Below, piece by piece: positions 9,426 to 20,626 of a stretch of DNA of 64,000 bases. The position numbers and the translations under genes are program-made. The stretch's first letter is position 1. Every line of letters starts with the position of its first letter. The notes beneath the pieces are model-generated. The model did no database searches. It was not told the DNA's origin and saw only the letters and a program-made list of their open reading frames with translations. This DNA comes from Hartmannibacter diazotrophicus (GTDB lineage: Bacteria > Pseudomonadota > Alphaproteobacteria > Rhizobiales > Pleomorphomonadaceae), in the NCBI RefSeq assembly GCF_900231165.1, contig NZ_LT960614.1:742550-806549 (forward strand), written 5' to 3'.

Positions 9426-9435
9426 ATACAAATGA
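9426..9435. promoter_or_regulatory. Candidate SorC-type operator half-site upstream of epimerase operon
   Basis: The decamer ATACAAATGA lies in the 234-nt gap before the leftward epimerase operon. The same core (ATACAAATG) occurs upstream of the rightward transporter operon at 10521 and, inverted, at 10576. The shared element suggests both operons answer to the regulator encoded at 9512-10468. Confidence 0.4.
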
Positions 9436-9511
9436 TTTTTCGTGGTCGCGCGATATTGTTCGGGCCATGCGCCCGCAATGGCCCATCCCGGTCATTCCGA
9501 ACCCAGGCGCA

Positions 9512-10468
9512 TCAAGCCTTTTGAAGAAGCAACTCGGCGGTCACGTCGTCGGTGATGAGCCGGTTGGCGATGCCGCCGGAAATCGCGGCATCGATGATCT
9601 CGACCTTGTGCCGGCCCGCCGCCGCCAGCACGCGTATCGGTACGGACTTGAGGGTGTTGAGATCGATCCCGATCGTGCGGTCGTCCAGCCTCGTCGAAAC
9701 GGCGTTGCCCTTCTCGTCGAGAAAGCGGCCGACGACGTCGCCGACCGCGCCGGCGGCGGAAAGGTCCTCCTTGCTGACCTCCTGCGGCAGTCCCGTCGAG
9801 ATCAGGTAGGAATGGGAGGACACGTTGCTGGCCGTCAGGATGGCGACATCGAGCGTGTTGAACTTGGCGAAATGCTCCTGGAAGATCTCCTGCGACAGGA
9901 AGGAGTCGCGGTCCACCTGGTCCGACAGGAAAATGGGGGCGGCCAGAAGCGAGTAATTCGCGCCGAGTCGTTCGGCGAAACCGGAGGCGATGCCGAACGA
10001 ATTGAACGTCGCGCCCTTTGACGTGCCGCCGATCATCGAGATGATCTCGCACTCGGGAAGCGACTGGCGCACGATCTTGCTGATCGCGCTTTGCAGGGTG
10101 ACGCCCCAGGAGACGCCCATCCGTTTCCACCCTTCCGAAACGATCCTCGCGGTCAGGTAGCTCGCAAGGGCCGCGCCGACCGGCAGATGGAAGTCGTAGG
10201 ATTCGCGGTTGGCGGGCGAGACGATCGCATCCTCAAGCCCGTATTTCGCCTTCAGCTCTTCCTGCAGCTCGACGCGCGGCAGAAAGGGCGATTCGATCTG
10301 GATCTTGATCATGCCGCGGCTTTTCGCCTGCTGGATGGCCTGGTTCACGCGCAGGCGCGTGACGCCGAGCGCGGCCGCAATTTCGGCCTGGGTCATCTCG
10401 TTCACATAGTAGTGCCAGCAGATCTCGGTCAGAAACGCTTCACCATCATCGCTGCGATCAGTGTTCAT
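9512..10468 (-). CDS. SorC/DeoR-type sugar-responsive transcriptional regulator
   Basis: This 318-residue regulator has an N-terminal helix-turn-helix (about residues 20-45, with MTQAEIAAALGVTRLRVNQ) followed by a large sugar-phosphate-binding domain like that of SorC/DeoR-type proteins (for example SWGVTLQSAI and MIGGTSKG, the usual phosphosugar loop region). It lies between the two catabolic operons. Its effector is probably a phosphorylated intermediate of this pathway. Confidence 0.87.
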   Translation of the reverse strand: MNTDRSDDGEAFLTEICWHYYVNEMTQAEIAAALGVTRLRVNQAIQQAKSRGMIKIQIESPFLPRVELQEELKAKYGLEDAIVSPANRESYDFHLPVGAALASYLTARIVSEGWKRMGVSWGVTLQSAISKIVRQSLPECEIISMIGGTSKGATFNSFGIASGFAERLGANYSLLAAPIFLSDQVDRDSFLSQEIFQEHFAKFNTLDVAILTASNVSSHSYLISTGLPQEVSKEDLSAAGAVGDVVGRFLDEKGNAVSTRLDDRTIGIDLNTLKSVPIRVLAAAGRHKVEIIDAAISGGIANRLITDDVTAELLLQKA

Positions 10469-10520
10469 TCACGGGCTCCCATATCGCTTGGCATGCGCCA
10501 GATGGGTTTGCGCTGCATTA

Positions 10521-10585
10521 TACAAATGTCTGATTCGAGATACAGATGCATTTACCACTTGATTAAGTCCGCATACATTTGTAAG
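10521..10585. promoter_or_regulatory. Candidate operator pair between regulator and transporter operon
   Basis: ATACAAATGT at 10521-10530 and the near-perfect inverse ACATTTGTAA at 10576-10585 form a widely spaced dyad with a similar element (ATACAGATGCATTT) between them. The region lies in the divergent gap between the SorC-like gene and the binding-protein gene, so it is the natural place for operators controlling both. Confidence 0.45.
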
Positions 10586-10660
10586 AGAGTTCCGATGACG
10601 TCGCAATCCGGCATGACTGTCGCCGGACACCGCGATTCGTCCAACTAAGGGAGGGAAATC

Positions 10661-12091
<1,431 letters not shown>

Positions 12092-12109
12092 GGGCTAACC
12101 TCCCTGACT

Positions 12110-12143
12110 GCGGGTCGCCGTTGCCTGTGGCGACCCGCTTTTT
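12110..12143 (+). terminator. Rho-independent terminator/attenuator after binding-protein gene
   Basis: A 10-bp stem (GCGGGTCGCC with GGCGACCCGC) is followed by a run of T. It lies just after the binding-protein stop and before the permease genes of the same operon. Such partial terminators commonly raise binding-protein levels over permease levels. Confidence 0.75.
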
Positions 12144-12205
12144 CTTTTCCAGGTGTCCGCCGCTGCGGGCATGTCAACCGGCATCGCGACACGGGGGGTA
12201 AGTCT

Positions 12206-13084
12206 ATGCAATCGAGCCGACTGGGCTGGATTCTGCTCGCGCCGACGCTGATCGTTCTGTTTTTCTTCGGCGTTCTGCCCTTCCTCTACGTGCTCTACGT
12301 GTCGTTCCATCAGTGGAACCCGTTCGCCGCAGACCCGGCCATGATCTTCAACGGCGCGGAGAATTACCGCCGGCTGGTCTTCGACGCGGCGTTTCTCGCC
12401 TCGATCGGCGTCACCGTTGCCTTCGTCTTCTTTGCCGTCCTGACCGAAGTGATCATCGGCTATTTCCTGGCCCAGGCCTTCATGACGGACTTTCCGGGCA
12501 AGGCCATCTTCCGCACCATCCACACCCTGCCGCTGATCATGGCGCCGATCATCGTCGGCTCGATCTGGAAGCTGATGACGACGCCGTCGATCGGCATCAT
12601 CCCGAACCTTCTCTCGAACTGGTTCGGACTTGAGCTGAACATCGGCCACAGTGCCATCGCGGCCTTCGTGATCACCATCGTCATGGATGTCTGGCACTGG
12701 ACGCCGCTCGTCACGCTGACGCTGATCGCAGCGCTGGTGTCGCTGCCGCCCGATCCGTTCGAGCAGGCGCAGATCGACGGCGCGAACAAGCGCCAGATCT
12801 TCTGGCACATCACGCTGCCGATGATCGCGCCCGCCCTCGTCGCCACCGTCTTCATTCGCCTGATGGATGCGATGCGCATCGTCGACGAGGTGCTGATGCT
12901 CACCGGCGGCGGCCCGGGGTCGGCCACGCGCTACATCGGCGTGCACATCTTCAAGGAGGTCTTCCCGCGCACGAACTACGGCTACGGGTCGGCGATCTCC
13001 GTCATCGTTCTCTACCTCACCATCGTGGTCTGCTGGCTGCTCTACACAGGGATGCTTGCGCCGCGGAATACGAAGAAGGGGTGA
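12206..13084 (+). CDS. Polyol ABC transporter permease 1 (SmoF-like)
   Basis: This 292-residue MalF-type permease has six predicted membrane segments and the cytoplasmic EAA loop (EQAQIDGANKRQIFWHITLP). It pairs with the MalG-type permease that starts 4 nt after its stop. With the binding protein and the ATPase at 15245 it would form a polyol importer. Confidence 0.9.
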   Translation: MQSSRLGWILLAPTLIVLFFFGVLPFLYVLYVSFHQWNPFAADPAMIFNGAENYRRLVFDAAFLASIGVTVAFVFFAVLTEVIIGYFLAQAFMTDFPGKAIFRTIHTLPLIMAPIIVGSIWKLMTTPSIGIIPNLLSNWFGLELNIGHSAIAAFVITIVMDVWHWTPLVTLTLIAALVSLPPDPFEQAQIDGANKRQIFWHITLPMIAPALVATVFIRLMDAMRIVDEVLMLTGGGPGSATRYIGVHIFKEVFPRTNYGYGSAISVIVLYLTIVVCWLLYTGMLAPRNTKKG

Positions 13085-13088
13085 TCCA

Positions 13089-13925
13089 GTGAAAAAGAAG
13101 AACCCTTGGCTCTATATCGCCTTCTGGATTTTCATCAGCTTCCTGACGCTGTTCCCGATCTACTGGCTCTTCGTCATTTCGGTGAAGCCGGCGGTCGAGC
13201 TGTTCTCGACGCCCGAGGTGATCCTGCACAAGATCTACTGGCAGAATTATATCGACGTCCTGAACGATCGCACGCTGCGCAGCTACATGGTCAACTCGCT
13301 GATCATTTCGTCGGGCAATGCCCTGCTGTGCACCACCTTCGGCTTTTTCGCCTGCTATGCGCTGTCGCGCTTCAACATGAGCGGCAAGGAAAGCATCTTC
13401 TTCTGGACGATCACGAACCGGATGGCGCCGCCGGCGGTGTTTCTGCTGCCGCTCTTCCTGCTGATGACGCAGGTCTACAAGGTGGGCGACTTCACGTTGC
13501 TGGACACGCGGACCGGAATGATCCTGGTCTACTGCACCTTCAACCTTCCGTTCGCCATCTGGACGCTCCGTCCGACCGTCGACGGAATCCCGCGTGAACT
13601 GGATGAAGCCGCCTTTGTCGACGGCGCCAGTCCGTGGAAGGTCATTACCGAGATCGTGTTCCCGCTGTGCCGGCCGGGACTGGCGGTGACGCTGATCCTG
13701 ACCTGGGTCTTCGCCTGGAACGAATACCTCCTGGCCGCGACGCTGACCAATTTCAACGCCCGCACCCTGACCACCGGCCTTTCGGAATACGTGACCACCA
13801 CGGGCACCGAATGGGGGATCATGGCGGCCATCTCCATCTTCACGCTGATCCCGGCCCTGATCGTCTTCGGACTGGTGCAGCGGCACATCGTGGCCGGTCT
13901 CACCTTCGGTGCGGTGAAGGGGTAA
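13089..13925 (+). CDS. Polyol ABC transporter permease 2 (SmoG-like)
   Basis: This 278-residue MalG-type permease has multiple membrane segments and an EAA loop (DEAAFVDGASPWKVITEIVFP). Translation probably starts at the GTG at 13089, 4 nt after the stop of the previous permease and followed by a Lys-rich first turn. Confidence 0.9.
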   Translation: MKKKNPWLYIAFWIFISFLTLFPIYWLFVISVKPAVELFSTPEVILHKIYWQNYIDVLNDRTLRSYMVNSLIISSGNALLCTTFGFFACYALSRFNMSGKESIFFWTITNRMAPPAVFLLPLFLLMTQVYKVGDFTLLDTRTGMILVYCTFNLPFAIWTLRPTVDGIPRELDEAAFVDGASPWKVITEIVFPLCRPGLAVTLILTWVFAWNEYLLAATLTNFNARTLTTGLSEYVTTTGTEWGIMAAISIFTLIPALIVFGLVQRHIVAGLTFGAVKG

Positions 13926-13929
13926 CGAC

Positions 13930-14181
13930 ATGAGCAAGAAACTCGAAAACATCGAGCCCCCGATCGAGATCCTCGAAGACAACGATGCCGCCCCGATCGA
14001 AGAGGCCGGGGGCTTTCTTCCCATCGAGACCAACTGGTTCGACCGCCTGTTCATTTCGGTCGTGATCTGGGTCGCTCTTTCGCTCGCCTGGTTCCGTTTC
14101 ATCGAGCCGCTGGGCCCGTCCATTTGGATCGCCAACGCCATCGCACTGGCGCTGGGCGTCCTGATCATAAGCAAAGGATGA
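13930..14181 (+). CDS. Small membrane protein in polyol transporter operon
   Basis: This 83-residue protein has an acidic N-terminal cytoplasmic stretch (about residues 1-35) and two hydrophobic helices (about 40-58 and 66-80). It sits 4 nt after the second permease and 4 nt before the dehydrogenase gene, so it is co-translated with the importer. Small membrane proteins accompany some polyol and glycerol ABC systems; an accessory role is inferred and no catalytic motif is visible. Confidence 0.75.
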   Translation: MSKKLENIEPPIEILEDNDAAPIEEAGGFLPIETNWFDRLFISVVIWVALSLAWFRFIEPLGPSIWIANAIALALGVLIISKG

Positions 14182-14185
14182 GCGG

Positions 14186-15238
14186 ATGAAGTCTCTCGTT
14201 CTCGAAAAGAAAGACGAACTGTCGCTGCGCGACTTCCCGGCCATCGACCGCGAGGAGGAGGTGCTGGGCCCGCGCGATGTGCGCATCAAGCTGCACACCG
14301 TCGGCATCTGCGGATCGGACGTGCACTACTACACGCACGGCCGGATCGGCCCGTTCGTCGTCAAGGAGCCGATGATCCTCGGTCACGAGGCCTCCGGGGT
14401 CGTCATCGAGACGGGCTCCGAGGTGCAGACGCTGAAGGTCGGCGACCGGGTCTGCATGGAGCCGGGCATTCCCGACCCCAACAGCAGGGCGACGCGCCTC
14501 GGGATGTACAACGTCGACCCGGCGGTTCGCTTCTGGGCGACGCCGCCCGTGCACGGAATCCTGCGGCCGACATGCGTCCACCCCGAAGCCTTCACCTTCA
14601 AGCTGCCCGACAATGTGAGCTTTGCCGAGGCCGCGATGGTCGAGCCTCTGGCCGTTGGCGTTCACGCCGCGACCAAGGCGCGGGTCAAGCCGGGCGACAT
14701 CGGTGTGGTCATGGGCGCGGGGCCGATCGGCCTGGTGACGGCGCTTTCGGCGCTCGCGGCCGGCTGCGCCCGGGTCTATGTGACCGATCTGGCGGAAAAG
14801 AAGCTCGAGATCGCCGAAAGCCTCAGCCCGGCCATCACCGGGGTGAACGTCGCGAAGGAAGACGTCGCGGCGCTCGTCAAGCGCCACACGGAGGGCTGGG
14901 GCGCCGATCTGGTCTTCGAGGCGACCGGATCGCCGAAGGCCGCGGCTCAGGTGTTCGAACCGCTCGCGCCCGGCGGATGCGTCGTGATGATCGGCGGTCA
15001 GCCCGACCCGGTCAGCTACGACGCGGGCGCCGCCATGGTTCGCGAAGCGCGGGTGGAGAACATCTTCCGCTATGCGCATGTCTTCCCGCGCTGCGTGGCG
15101 ATGCTGAGTTCCGGCGCGATCGACGTGAAGCCGCTCATTACCAGGACATTCGAATTCGAAGACAGCGTGCGTGCATTCGAGATCGCCGCATCGGCCCCGC
15201 CGGCTGACGTGAAGATGCAGATCGAGTTGCCGCAATAG
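14186..15238 (+). CDS. Zinc-dependent polyol dehydrogenase (sorbitol/xylitol dehydrogenase family)
   Basis: This 350-residue medium-chain dehydrogenase oxidises a polyol to a ketose with NAD(P). Catalytic zinc ligands are Cys42 ([10 protein letters not shown]) and His67-Glu68 (GHEASG). The YNVDP...FWATPP region matches the sorbitol/xylitol branch and replaces the four-cysteine structural zinc loop of alcohol dehydrogenases, as in other sorbitol dehydrogenases lacking structural zinc. The nucleotide-binding motif GAGPIGLVT follows. It is located between transporter genes of the operon. Confidence 0.9.
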   Translation: MKSLVLEKKDELSLRDFPAIDREEEVLGPRDVRIKLHTVGICGSDVHYYTHGRIGPFVVKEPMILGHEASGVVIETGSEVQTLKVGDRVCMEPGIPDPNSRATRLGMYNVDPAVRFWATPPVHGILRPTCVHPEAFTFKLPDNVSFAEAAMVEPLAVGVHAATKARVKPGDIGVVMGAGPIGLVTALSALAAGCARVYVTDLAEKKLEIAESLSPAITGVNVAKEDVAALVKRHTEGWGADLVFEATGSPKAAAQVFEPLAPGGCVVMIGGQPDPVSYDAGAAMVREARVENIFRYAHVFPRCVAMLSSGAIDVKPLITRTFEFEDSVRAFEIAASAPPADVKMQIELPQ

Positions 15239-15244
15239 GGGGGC

Positions 15245-16312
15245 ATGACCGTGGCCAGTGTAAAAATAGACAATGTGATCAAGCGCTACGGCAGTGTTCA
15301 GGTCATGCATGGCGTCAGCGTTGATATCGAGGATGGCGAGTTCGTCGTCCTCGTCGGGCCTTCGGGTTGCGGCAAGTCCACGCTGCTGCGGATGCTGGCC
15401 GGGCTCGAGGAAGTCAGCGACGGCACGATCTCCATCGGCGACAGGGTCGTCAACGACGTCCTGCCGAAGGAGCGCGACATCGCCATGGTGTTCCAGTCCT
15501 ATGCGCTCTATCCGCACAAGACCGTTTTCAACAACATCGGGTTCCCGCTGAAGATGGCCAAGCGGCCGGAGGCGGAGATTCGGGAAAAGGTGGAGAAGGC
15601 GGCCGGGATCCTCGACCTCACCCATCTCCTCGACCGTTTCCCCAAGCAGCTCTCGGGCGGACAGCGCCAGCGTGTTGCCATGGGCCGTGCGATCGTGCGC
15701 GATCCGCAGGTCTTCCTGTTCGACGAGCCGCTTTCGAACCTCGATGCGAAACTGCGTGTCACGATGCGCGTCGAGATTAAGGAACTGCATCAGCGGTTGA
15801 AGACGACCATCGTCTATGTGACGCACGACCAGATTGAAGCCATGACGATGGCCGACAAGATCGTCGTCATGCGCGACGGGCGCGTGGAGCAGATCGGCGC
15901 GCCGCTCGACCTCTACGACAATCCGGCCAACGTCTTCGTGGCCGGCTTCATCGGGTCGCCGTCGATGAATTTCGTCAACGGGCGGATCGTTGCGAAGGAC
16001 GGCGAAATGACCTTCCTCTCGGACAGCGGTCTTTCGCTGCCCGTCCCGAATGTCGGTCTGCGCGATGGTCAGGAGGTGACCTACGGCATTCGTCCCGAGG
16101 ATATCCGGATCGGGGAGGGAGGCATTCCGGTCAGCGTCGTGGTGGTGGAGCCGACAGGGTCCGAGACGCAAGTCTTCGCACGGGCAGGCAAGGATCTGAT
16201 CGATGCGATCGTGAAGGAGCGGATCAGGGCGCGTCCGGCCGAGCAGATCGGCTTCATCATCGATCCCGCCAAGGTCCACCTGTTCGATCGCCAGACGACG
16301 CAGCGGCTCTGA
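15245..16312 (+). CDS. Polyol ABC transporter ATP-binding protein (SmoK/UgpC-like)
   Basis: This 355-residue ATPase energises the importer encoded upstream. Walker A GPSGCGKS is at residues 38-45, with the signature LSGGQRQR, Walker [13 protein letters not shown], and a C-terminal TOBE-type domain containing GIRPEDI, which is characteristic of the MalK/UgpC/SmoK subfamily. Confidence 0.92.
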   Translation: MTVASVKIDNVIKRYGSVQVMHGVSVDIEDGEFVVLVGPSGCGKSTLLRMLAGLEEVSDGTISIGDRVVNDVLPKERDIAMVFQSYALYPHKTVFNNIGFPLKMAKRPEAEIREKVEKAAGILDLTHLLDRFPKQLSGGQRQRVAMGRAIVRDPQVFLFDEPLSNLDAKLRVTMRVEIKELHQRLKTTIVYVTHDQIEAMTMADKIVVMRDGRVEQIGAPLDLYDNPANVFVAGFIGSPSMNFVNGRIVAKDGEMTFLSDSGLSLPVPNVGLRDGQEVTYGIRPEDIRIGEGGIPVSVVVVEPTGSETQVFARAGKDLIDAIVKERIRARPAEQIGFIIDPAKVHLFDRQTTQRL

Positions 16313-16331
16313 GACGGCAGTTCGGCGCGTT

Positions 16332-17033
16332 ATGAGCACTCCCGACATCAAGGCTGTCATTTTCGATATGGACGGCTGCCTCGTTGACAGCGAACCGCTG
16401 GCCCTTGAAGCCGTCGCCGCCGAAATGCGGGCGTCCGGCCTGCATGGGGCAACCGCCGAGGAGGTCGGCAGTCAGTATCTCGGCGTCTCCGTGAACGAGA
16501 TCTGCCGGGACGTGGGCGTGCGTCTTGGAGGCGCGTATCCCGAAGGCTTCGTGGAGCGCGTGGAAGACCGCCTCTTCAGGGCATACGATGCCGGGCTCGA
16601 CCGGATCGAGGGCGCGGCCGACCTTCTGGACCAGCTTGAAGACGAGGAGATCCGCTTTGCGATCGCCTCGGGCAGTTCCGTCCGGCGTCTGGCAAAGACA
16701 CTGCAGGCCGCTGGTCTTTCCTCCTATTTCACCGGGCGCGGTTTCAGCGCCGATCAGGTGGCGCGCGGCAAGCCGGCGCCCGATCTCTTTCTCCTGGCAG
16801 CGGAAAGACTGGGGACCGAGCCGGCGCAATGCGCGGTGCTGGAGGATTCGCCCCATGGCATTCGGGGCGCGCTTGCGGCCGGAATGCATGCCGTCGGCTT
16901 CGTCGGCGGCAGCCACCTGAAGGGCCGCGAGGCCGCGCACGCCGAAATCCTGCGGCAGGCCGGAGCGGCCGAGGTCATCGACGATCTTTCCAAGGCTTAT
17001 CGTGCTCTTGTCCGATGTCGGGCGGGAGGCTGA
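16332..17033 (+). CDS. HAD-superfamily phosphatase/phosphomutase-like protein
   Basis: This 233-residue HAD protein has the catalytic DMDGCLVDSEP at residues 12-22, a small helical cap, motif II in ASGSS, the lysine in RGKPAPD and motif III in LEDSPHG. The motifs match the beta-phosphoglucomutase/sugar-phosphatase subfamily. In this operon it probably dephosphorylates dead-end sugar or polyol phosphates; a mutase role is an alternative. Confidence 0.85.
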   Translation: MSTPDIKAVIFDMDGCLVDSEPLALEAVAAEMRASGLHGATAEEVGSQYLGVSVNEICRDVGVRLGGAYPEGFVERVEDRLFRAYDAGLDRIEGAADLLDQLEDEEIRFAIASGSSVRRLAKTLQAAGLSSYFTGRGFSADQVARGKPAPDLFLLAAERLGTEPAQCAVLEDSPHGIRGALAAGMHAVGFVGGSHLKGREAAHAEILRQAGAAEVIDDLSKAYRALVRCRAGG

Positions 17034-17077
17034 AAAATTTCCCTGCCACGTGGCAACTGCGAAAATCGACCTGAAAA

Positions 17078-18553
17078 ATGATCAAGCTTTCAGACGCCAC
17101 CCTCAGCCAGTTGCCCGGCAACGTGCAACGCCCCGTCTACGACCGCTCGCGGCTCACGCCCGGCATCGTGCACATTGGCCTCGGCAACTTCCACCGCGCC
17201 CACCAGTCCTGGTACCTGCACCGGCTCATGCAGCGCGGCCTGGCACAGGACTGGGCCATCGTCGGCGCGGGCGTTCGGCCCTATGACGAGGAGATGCGCC
17301 GAAAGCTCGCGGCGCAGGACTACCTGACGACGCTCATCGAACTCGATCCGAAGGGCTCCTCCGCCGAGGTGGTCGGTTCGATGATCGACTATGTCCCCGT
17401 CGAGCCGGGCAACGGGCCGCTGATCGCCCGCATGGCGGACCCGTCGATCCGTATCGTGAGCCTGACGGTCACGGAGGGCGGCTACTATATCGACCCGGTC
17501 TCCAAGGGCTTTGACGCCTGCCATCCCGATATCCGCCATGACGCCGAGCATCCCGACATGCCCCGGACGCCGTTCGGCGCCATGGTTGCCGCGTTGAAGC
17601 GGCGCCGCGCGGAGGGCACCGGGCCGTTCACCGGGCAAAGCTGCGACAACCTGCAGGGAAACGGCCACATCCTGCGCCAGACCGTGGTGTCGCTGGCGCG
17701 CCTGAGCGACCCGGATCTGGCGGACTGGATCGACGAGACCTGCAGCTTCCCCAATTCCATGGTCGACTGCATCGTTCCCGCGACGGGGCCGAAGGAAATC
17801 GCGCTGGCGAAGGAATTCGGCATCGACGACGCGGTGCCCGTGAGCCACGAGAATTTCCGCCAGTGGGTGATCGAGGATGACTTCTGCGCCGGCCGTCCCG
17901 ACTGGGACGAGGTGGGCGCGACTTTCTCGGACCGGGTCCATGACTACGAGACCATGAAGATCCGCATTCTCAACGGCGGGCATCAGGTCGTCGCCAACAT
18001 CGCCGAGGTCATGGGCATCGACACTGTGTCCGGGATCATGGCGCATGAGGCGATCCGCGCCGTCTTGCACAAGGTCGAGCAAGACGAGATCATCCCGCAT
18101 GTCGCACCGGTCCCCGGCATGACGCCGGAGAGCTATGTCGCGTTGATCGACACCCGCTTCTCCAATCCGAAGATTGTCGACACCACGCGCCGGATCGCAT
18201 TCGATGGATCGTCGCGCCATCCCGGATTCGTCATTCCGTCGATCCGCGACGGGCTTGCCAGGGGCAACCCGGTCCGCGGACTGGCATTGGTCGAGGCGGC
18301 CTGGGCGCGAATGTGCGAAGGTACGCGCGACGATGGAACTGCGATCGAGCCGAACGATCCCCACTGGGATGACCTGAACCGGACCGCGAAGGAGGCACGG
18401 CACACGCCACGCCGATGGCTCGAAATGACACAAATTTATGGTGATCTGGCAAGCTGGCCGGCCTTTGCGGATGAGTTCGAGACGTGGCTGAACGTCATCT
18501 ACAGAGACGGGATGGAACCAACGCTTCGCTGCTACCTGGAAGGCGCCAAATGA
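17078..18553 (+). CDS. mtlK: Mannitol dehydrogenase family protein (MtlK-like polyol dehydrogenase)
   Basis: This 491-residue enzyme is a long-chain polyol dehydrogenase oxidising mannitol, arabinitol or related polyols to ketoses with NAD. It shows the N-terminal nucleotide-binding IVHIGLGNFHRAHQ, a VTEGGYY strand and the KIRILNGGHQ active-site region (Lys, Asn and His). Length is typical of MtlK and mannitol 2-dehydrogenase. The next gene overlaps it by 4 nt. Confidence 0.92.
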   Translation: MIKLSDATLSQLPGNVQRPVYDRSRLTPGIVHIGLGNFHRAHQSWYLHRLMQRGLAQDWAIVGAGVRPYDEEMRRKLAAQDYLTTLIELDPKGSSAEVVGSMIDYVPVEPGNGPLIARMADPSIRIVSLTVTEGGYYIDPVSKGFDACHPDIRHDAEHPDMPRTPFGAMVAALKRRRAEGTGPFTGQSCDNLQGNGHILRQTVVSLARLSDPDLADWIDETCSFPNSMVDCIVPATGPKEIALAKEFGIDDAVPVSHENFRQWVIEDDFCAGRPDWDEVGATFSDRVHDYETMKIRILNGGHQVVANIAEVMGIDTVSGIMAHEAIRAVLHKVEQDEIIPHVAPVPGMTPESYVALIDTRFSNPKIVDTTRRIAFDGSSRHPGFVIPSIRDGLARGNPVRGLALVEAAWARMCEGTRDDGTAIEPNDPHWDDLNRTAKEARHTPRRWLEMTQIYGDLASWPAFADEFETWLNVIYRDGMEPTLRCYLEGAK

Positions 18554-20001
18554 CGTTTCTTGGGATTGACCTCGGCACATCGGGTTTGCGCGCACTGCTT
18601 GTCGACGAGGCCGGCGTCGCGATCGGTTCGACCGAGCGTCATTACGATGTCCTGCATCCCCATCCGGGCTGGTCGGAACAGGCCCCGTCCGACTGGATTG
18701 CCGCGCTGGAAGGCGCGGTCGATGAACTGCACGCGAAATATCCGCGCTTTGCCGACCTGAAGGGCATTGGCGTCGCGGGCCAGATGCATGGCGCGACGCT
18801 CCTCGACAAGAGCGGCGACGTCCTGCGGCCGTGCATCCTGTGGAACGATACGCGGTCGCACAGGCAGGCGGCGCGCCTCGACGCCGCCGATCAGGTGCGG
18901 GCGCTGTCCGGCAACATCGTCTTTCCGGGCTTCACCGCCCCGAAGCTGGAATGGGTCCGCGAGAACGAGCCGGAGGTCTTCGACAAGGTCGCCAAGGTGC
19001 TGCTGCCGGCGGCTTATCTCAACTACTACCTGACCGGCGATTTCGTCGCCGACATGTCCGACAGCGCCGGCACGTCCTGGCTGGAGGTCGGCGGCCGCGA
19101 CTGGTCGGACAGGCTCCTGGAGGCCGGTCACATGCGCCGGGACCAGATGCCCCGTCTGGTGGAGGGCGCCGAGGCGGCCGGAACGCTGCGGCCCGATCTT
19201 GCCCGCAAGTGGGGCCTTGCCGCCACGGTGACGGTCGCCGGCGGCGCGGGCGACAATGCGGCCGCGGCCTGCGGCATCGGCGCGCTGAACGAAGGCCAGG
19301 GCTTCGTGTCGCTCGGAACGTCGGGCGTGCTTCTTTCGGCGCGTGACGGCTACCGGCCCGCACCGGAAACCGCGCTGCACACCTTCTGCCACGCGATACC
19401 GGGCCGCTGGTACCAGATGGGCGTCATGCTCTCGGCGACCGACAGCATCAACTGGCTCGCGGGCATCACCGGCGAGAAGCCGGCCGGGCTGACCGCTCAC
19501 CTCGGCGAGGACCTGCAGTCTCCCGGTCCCGTCCGGTTCCTGCCCTATCTCTCCGGCGAACGGACGCCCTACAACGATGCGGAAATCCGCGGCAGTTTCA
19601 CCGGGCTTGCGGCAGGCATGACGCGCCAGGATCTGGCGCGCGCGGTGCTGGAAGGCGTCGCCTTCGGTTTGCGTGACAGCTTCGAGGCCCTTGTCGCCAC
19701 GGATGCAAGATTGGTCGAGCTGATGGCGATCGGTGGTGGCACCGCCTCGCGCTACTGGGTGCGCCTGATCGCGACCGTGCTCGGCGTGCCGCTCGCCCTG
19801 CCCAGCAGCGGCGAATTCGGCGCGGCCCTCGGCGCGGCGCGGCTGGGGATGACGGCGGCGACGGGCGTTTCCCCGGAAAGCGTCATGCTGACCCCGCAGA
19901 TCCGCGAGACCATCGATCCCGTCGAAAGCCTGCGCGGCGCGTTCGACGACGCCTACCTCGCCTTCCGCGCCGCCTATCCCGCGATCAAGGCGATCCAGTG
20001 A
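18550..20001 (+). CDS. xylB: Xylulokinase
   Basis: This 483-residue FGGY-family kinase phosphorylates D-xylulose formed by the polyol dehydrogenases. Visible features are the N-terminal phosphate loop GIDLGTSGLR, GVAGQMHGATL with the substrate Met-His-Gly triad, LWNDTRS, and the C-terminal GGGTAS phosphate loop. The ATG overlaps the mtlK stop (ATGA). It is the last gene of the operon. Confidence 0.92.
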   Translation: MTFLGIDLGTSGLRALLVDEAGVAIGSTERHYDVLHPHPGWSEQAPSDWIAALEGAVDELHAKYPRFADLKGIGVAGQMHGATLLDKSGDVLRPCILWNDTRSHRQAARLDAADQVRALSGNIVFPGFTAPKLEWVRENEPEVFDKVAKVLLPAAYLNYYLTGDFVADMSDSAGTSWLEVGGRDWSDRLLEAGHMRRDQMPRLVEGAEAAGTLRPDLARKWGLAATVTVAGGAGDNAAAACGIGALNEGQGFVSLGTSGVLLSARDGYRPAPETALHTFCHAIPGRWYQMGVMLSATDSINWLAGITGEKPAGLTAHLGEDLQSPGPVRFLPYLSGERTPYNDAEIRGSFTGLAAGMTRQDLARAVLEGVAFGLRDSFEALVATDARLVELMAIGGGTASRYWVRLIATVLGVPLALPSSGEFGAALGAARLGMTAATGVSPESVMLTPQIRETIDPVESLRGAFDDAYLAFRAAYPAIKAIQ

Positions 20002-20218
20002 GATAGGGGGCGGTTGTCGTCCTGAAATACGGCCGCGAGAGGGGACGAGCAGGCTCCGGTTGGACCTGGGCTTACGGCTTTCCAAAGGCGCGGCGCGCCA
20101 CTAGTCGCGCTCACCTTAGAAATGGACGAAAGGATTGGCAGGCGAAAAATAAGCAAAATTCCATTCAATGGGAAATAACAGTTCGGTGGAAATCATAACG
20201 TCTGATAAAAGATTAGTA
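20002..20218. other. Junction between GC-rich operon and AT-rich island
   Basis: No gene is visible. Base composition drops sharply at about 20110-20150, from GC-rich to distinctly AT-rich sequence, which marks the probable edge of a transferred segment. No direct repeat or recombinase gene is seen at this edge. Confidence 0.5.
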
Positions 20219-20626
20219 TCACTTAGAGAAGAATGCCAGAAATTTTCGGAACAAGCTGGCGACTGCTCCACTGGCTCTTTGCCGCCATGTAACCGGCTTC
20301 GCGTCCATCTCTATATGTCTAGCAATCTGTGCGCGCATGATATTTGCTGCTTGCGCGTCTGAAAATGCTCGAAGCCATTGAACGTCGCCCGCGCTGATGA
20401 CGTAGTGCGACTTACAGGGCGCGTCGAAAACGCCAATGGACGGGCGAATAGTTGCATGGCCACCTTCGTCCCAAACTTGGTGACTATCAGGTACCAGAAG
20501 CGTAATGCGATGACCACAGCCGCAGGCACAAAGTAGCCCAGCGAGTTCAAACTCCTCAGTGTGGTAGACGACACCTTCTTCCAAGTGCCTGGGAATACGG
20601 TCGACCAGCAAATACCGATACTTCAT
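20219..20626 (-). CDS. DUF6527-like protein of ubiquitin-like operon
   Basis: This 135-residue protein matches the DUF6527 pattern: a VYHTEEF strand, a metal-binding-like C-A-C-G-C cluster (Cys33, Cys35, Cys37), RPSIG at 61-65 and a P-C-K-S-H segment (Cys71, His74). The cysteine/histidine set suggests a zinc site. A basic, amphipathic C-terminal tail (about 114-135) is unlike the core. Its ATG overlaps the E1-like stop by 4 nt, so it is coupled to that enzyme. The function is unknown; processing, recognition or removal of the ubiquitin-like modifier is an inference from the operon. Confidence 0.75.
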   Translation of the reverse strand: MKYRYLLVDRIPRHLEEGVVYHTEEFELAGLLCACGCGHRITLLVPDSHQVWDEGGHATIRPSIGVFDAPCKSHYVISAGDVQWLRAFSDAQAANIMRAQIARHIEMDAKPVTWRQRASGAVASLFRKFLAFFSK

